This document shows, one piece after another, positions 60,712-64,000 of a DNA stretch of 64,000 nucleotides (positions are counted from its first letter, which is position 1; each line of letters begins with the position of its first letter). Origin of the DNA: Spirochaetia bacterium UBA6919 (lineage in GTDB: Bacteria; Spirochaetota; UBA6919); contig DKAT01000084.1 of assembly GCA_002450905.1 (NCBI GenBank), positions 16,706 through 80,705 on the forward strand. The letters are read 5' to 3'. A program made the position numbers and the translations under genes. The notes under the pieces are model-generated. The model was not told the origin of the DNA, searched no databases, and saw nothing but the letters and a program-made list of their open reading frames with translations.

Positions 60712-63700
60712 ATGCTTCAAATAAAAAAAAAATATAATCGGAAAAGTATTGGTAAATTAAAAGAATTCATTGATTTGCCAAATCTAATAGAAATCCAGCT
60801 CGATTCCTATCAACGGTTTCTAATGGAAAATATCCCCCCTGATCAGAGAAACCCAGAAGATGGTCTAGAAAGCGTTTTTAGAAGCACATTTCCCATTGAA
60901 AGTCCAAATAAAGATATTATCCTGGAATACCTCGGATATTCTTTTGGAGATATTAAATACTCTGAAGAAGAAGCCCGAAAAAGGGATTTAACCTACTCTA
61001 TTGTCTTAAAAGCTACAATGCGACTTATTTATGTAGACACTGGTGAAGTGCGGGAAAAAGAAGTCTATATGGGCGATATTCCTTTAATGACTCCAAGAGG
61101 TACATTTATTATCAATGGTGCTGAAAGAGTCGTTGTAAGTCAAATCCACAAATCCCCCGGGGTTGTTTTCAGTTCAGATGACAGAGAAGACGTTTTTTCT
61201 GCTAAAATTATTCCTGATAAAGGTGCTTGGCTTGAATTAGAAGTAGATATCAATAAAAATTTATTATATGTAAAAATCGATAGAAAAAAAGGTATATTAA
61301 TCACTACTTTCCTGCGTGCTGTTGGCTACGAAAAAAATGAAGATATATTAACAACTTTCTTCGATATCCTACAAATTGATTTAACTAAAAAAGCTGGTAA
61401 ATCGATTATTGAAGACTCAAAACAGGTTATCAGGCTTGCTGAGGATATTTATGAGCCACAAACAAACGAACTTATTTACGAAGCAGGACAGGAGCTAATT
61501 TCACAGGATGCCGATAAAATTATTAGTTTTGGTATTAAAAAAATTAAAATTCTAAATCCTGAAAATATTAAAAAAAATGAAGTTATTCTAAAATGTCTTG
61601 ACAGCGATGATGTCCATGATAAAATTGAAGCAATCTCAAAACTCCATAGCATCACTAGACCAGGAGAGCCTACAACTATTGAAAATGCTGAAAAAGAGTT
61701 CCAAAAACTGTTTTTTGATCCCAAAAGATATAATTTAGGAATTGTAGGACGCTATAAATTCAATCAAAAATTATATAATGAAAATGATACCCCGTCTCAA
61801 GAAACTATTTTAGCTAAAGAAGATATTATTCAAACAATTAAATTTTTATTAGGCGTATATAATGGTGATCAATCAACAGATGATATTGACCATCTTGGGA
61901 ATAGACGTGTCCGATGTGTAGGGGAACTTCTTGTAAATCAGCTTAAAGTAGGTTTCTCACGTATGGAGCGCTCTATTAAAGAGAGAATGAATACCGAAGA
62001 AATCGAAGAAATTACTCCACAAAAATTAATTAGCATTAAACCCATAACCGCTGTAATCAAAGAGTTTTTTGGATCAAGCCAACTTTCTCAATTCATGGAT
62101 CAAACAAATCCCCTTGCTGAACTCACCCACAAAAGACGATTAAATGCACTAGGGCCTGGTGGTTTATCCAGAGAACGAGCAGGATTTGAAGTCCGTGACG
62201 TCCATCACACCCATTACGGCAAAATCTGCCCTATAGAAACTCCTGAAGGACCCAATATTGGACTAATATTATCTCTTTGTAATTTTGCAAAAATTAATGA
62301 GCACGGTTTCCTCATATCTCCTTTTAGAAAAGTTATTAAAGGGAAAGTTACAGATGAAATTAGATACCTTACAGCTCTGGAAGAAGATCGATTTTACATC
62401 ACCCAGGCAAACACCCCGGTAGATGAGAATAATCGTTTGGTGGGCGATCTTGTTGTAGGACGAAAAAAAGGGGAATTCCCTCTGGTTCCTCCTGATCAAA
62501 TTGATTACATGGATATCTCTTCAAAGCAAATTATTAGTGTTTCAACTGCACTAATTCCCTTTCTTGAACATGATGATGCAAACCGTGCTCTAATGGGATC
62601 CAATATGCAACGTCAAGCTGTTCCCTTAATGTATACTGAATCCCCTATTGTTGGGACTGGAATGGAAAAAAAGGCCTCATTGGATTCTGGGAATTGCCTT
62701 CTGGTACGTAGAGCTGGAGAAATAATCAAAGCATCTTCACAAGAAATTCACGTAAAAGTCTCTGAAGATGAAGAAAATCCTGTCGATATTTATAATCTGA
62801 TTAAATATAGAAGAACAAATCAAAATACCTGTTTTAATCAAAGACCCACCATAAAAAAAGGTGATAAAATTAATAAAGGCGATATCTTAGCTGATGGGCC
62901 TGCAAGTGATCATGGAGAGCTTGCCTTAGGAAAAAATGTATTAGTTGCATTCATGAGTTGGGAAGGCTGTAATTTTGAAGATGCTATTATTGTCAGCGAA
63001 AGAATGATTAAAGAAGATATTTTTACATCCATCCATATCGAAGAATTTGAGATTGATGCCCGTGAAACAAAGCTTGGAAGCGAGAAAATTACTAAAGATA
63101 TTCCTAATCTTAGTGAGGATGCATTTTCTAATCTAAATGATAATGGTATTATAAGAATAGGAGCACGTGTTGAGCCGGGTGATATCCTTGTTGGGAAGGT
63201 CACACCAAAGGGTGAGACAGAATCAACACCAGAATATAAACTCCTCCACTCCATCTTCGGTGAAAAGGCTCGTGAAGTTAAAGATACATCCCTTCGAGTA
63301 CCCCATGGTAATAGTGGTATTGTTATCGGTGTAAATGTTTTTAAAAGAGAAGAAGGGGATGATCTTCCTCCAGGCGTTGAAGAATTGGTAAAAGTATTTG
63401 TAGCTAAAAAAAGAAAGTTAGCTGAAGGCGATAAAATGGCCGGGAGACACGGAAATAAAGGTGTTATCTCAAAAATTGTTCCTATAGAAGAGATGCCATT
63501 TCTTCCTGATGGCACCCCTGTTGACGTTATTTTAAATCCACTCGGTGTTCCATCCCGTATGAATTTAGGTCAAATCCTTGAAACTCAGTTAGGATGGGCT
63601 GGATATATGCTTCATGAAAAATTAGCTACTCCTGTATTTGAAGGAGCAAGTCTTGATGAAGTGAAACAAAAATTGAAAGAGGCAGATCTCCCTCTTGATG

Positions 63701-64000
63701 GTAAAATTACCTTATATAATGGACAAACTGGTCTTCCTTTTGAAAATAGAATCACTGTAGGCGTAATTTATATGTTAAAATTAGCCCACATGGTAGATGA
63801 CAAAATCCATGCAAGAAGTACTGGTCCATATTCCCTTGTGACACAGCAACCACTAGGTGGTAAAGCTCAATTCGGTGGACAGAGACTAGGGGAAATGGAG
63901 GTCTGGGCGCTTGAAGCTTACGGTGCCGCTCATACACTCCAGGAGTTTCTAACTGTAAAAGCAGATGATATGATGGGACGTGCTAAAATATATGAAAACA
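60712..64000 (+). CDS. rpoB: RNA polymerase beta subunit, partial (C-terminus outside window)
   Basis: About 1096 residues from the ATG at 60712, cut by the right edge. GGGG lies about 10 bases before the ATG; the ATG at 60705 leads to an early stop. Signatures: MTPRGTFIINGAERVVVSQ, FFGSSQLSQFMDQTNP, HKRRLNALGPGGLSRERAG, CPIETPEGPNIGL, AGRHGNKGVIS, and the C-terminal TQQPLGGKAQFGGQRLGEME. The codon at 62143-62145 (residue 478, E. coli position 531) is AAT, Asn instead of Ser, the known cause of natural rifampicin resistance in spirochaetes. Transcription continues from rplL past the hairpin at 60609. Confidence 0.97.
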   Translation, partial: MLQIKKKYNRKSIGKLKEFIDLPNLIEIQLDSYQRFLMENIPPDQRNPEDGLESVFRSTFPIESPNKDIILEYLGYSFGDIKYSEEEARKRDLTYSIVLKATMRLIYVDTGEVREKEVYMGDIPLMTPRGTFIINGAERVVVSQIHKSPGVVFSSDDREDVFSAKIIPDKGAWLELEVDINKNLLYVKIDRKKGILITTFLRAVGYEKNEDILTTFFDILQIDLTKKAGKSIIEDSKQVIRLAEDIYEPQTNELIYEAGQELISQDADKIISFGIKKIKILNPENIKKNEVILKCLDSDDVHDKIEAISKLHSITRPGEPTTIENAEKEFQKLFFDPKRYNLGIVGRYKFNQKLYNENDTPSQETILAKEDIIQTIKFLLGVYNGDQSTDDIDHLGNRRVRCVGELLVNQLKVGFSRMERSIKERMNTEEIEEITPQKLISIKPITAVIKEFFGSSQLSQFMDQTNPLAELTHKRRLNALGPGGLSRERAGFEVRDVHHTHYGKICPIETPEGPNIGLILSLCNFAKINEHGFLISPFRKVIKGKVTDEIRYLTALEEDRFYITQANTPVDENNRLVGDLVVGRKKGEFPLVPPDQIDYMDISSKQIISVSTALIPFLEHDDANRALMGSNMQRQAVPLMYTESPIVGTGMEKKASLDSGNCLLVRRAGEIIKASSQEIHVKVSEDEENPVDIYNLIKYRRTNQNTCFNQRPTIKKGDKINKGDILADGPASDHGELALGKNVLVAFMSWEGCNFEDAIIVSERMIKEDIFTSIHIEEFEIDARETKLGSEKITKDIPNLSEDAFSNLNDNGIIRIGARVEPGDILVGKVTPKGETESTPEYKLLHSIFGEKAREVKDTSLRVPHGNSGIVIGVNVFKREEGDDLPPGVEELVKVFVAKKRKLAEGDKMAGRHGNKGVISKIVPIEEMPFLPDGTPVDVILNPLGVPSRMNLGQILETQLGWAGYMLHEKLATPVFEGASLDEVKQKLKEADLPLDGKITLYNGQTGLPFENRITVGVIYMLKLAHMVDDKIHARSTGPYSLVTQQPLGGKAQFGGQRLGEMEVWALEAYGAAHTLQEFLTVKADDMMGRAKIYEN

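Overview
The window is AT-rich bacterial chromosome from a diderm organism with lipopolysaccharide-export and outer-membrane genes. A spirochaete or close relative fits best, which is an inference. The main support is RpoB: the rifampicin region reads RRLNALGPGG, with Asn where E. coli has Ser531, the change known from naturally rifampicin-resistant spirochaetes. The two-domain cyclic-nucleotide-binding regulator and the many TPR and HEAT proteins agree with this. I see no insertion sequence, prophage, CRISPR array, rRNA or replication origin. Both window edges cut genes: a TPR protein at base 1 and rpoB at base 64000.

Layout. 1-8800: TPR envelope proteins, a peroxide-response cluster (PerR-type regulator, rubrerythrin, Fe-S oxidoreductase, DUF3501), a HAD phosphatase, a HEAT-like protein and a very large TPR protein. 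8874-23784 (almost all minus strand): a double cNMP-binding regulator, uvrB, ftsH, a small unlisted double-CxxC protein (plus strand), a CHASE2 histidine kinase, miaB, a polyacidic protein, queA split by a frameshift at an A9 tract, ruvB-ruvA-ruvC and yebC. 24196-26816: a SpoIIE phosphatase, STAS protein and RsbW-like kinase partner-switch operon, followed by an HBM-type chemotaxis receptor on the other strand.

29549-38032 (minus) is the most interesting region. It holds a ten-gene run matching the poorly understood GAK ('grasp and kinase') system: a CofD-like protein, an HprK-related kinase B, a RimK-like ATP-grasp enzyme, a PhoU-aminoglycoside-kinase fusion, four paralogous amphi-Trp proteins, a PHP-type hydrolase and a HAD phosphatase. 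The four large core genes overlap by 4-8 bases and are probably translationally coupled. Divergent to it are a metallophosphoesterase and a membrane glycosyltransferase.

40204-57205: prfB with its programmed +1 frameshift, small outer-membrane barrels, a stand-alone IMP cyclohydrolase domain, tsaB and tsaE, an LptF/G permease with a huge periplasmic insertion, plsC, HEAT and Smr proteins, a U32 hydroxylation enzyme, a ThiC-type radical SAM enzyme without a visible TPP riboswitch, a PP-loop ATPase, an outer-membrane protein that seems to start at AUA, a TM2 protein and an Omp85 protein. 57397-64000: tRNA-Thr, tRNA-Trp, secE, nusG, rplK, rplA, rplJ, rplL and rpoB in the classical order, behind a good sigma70 promoter.
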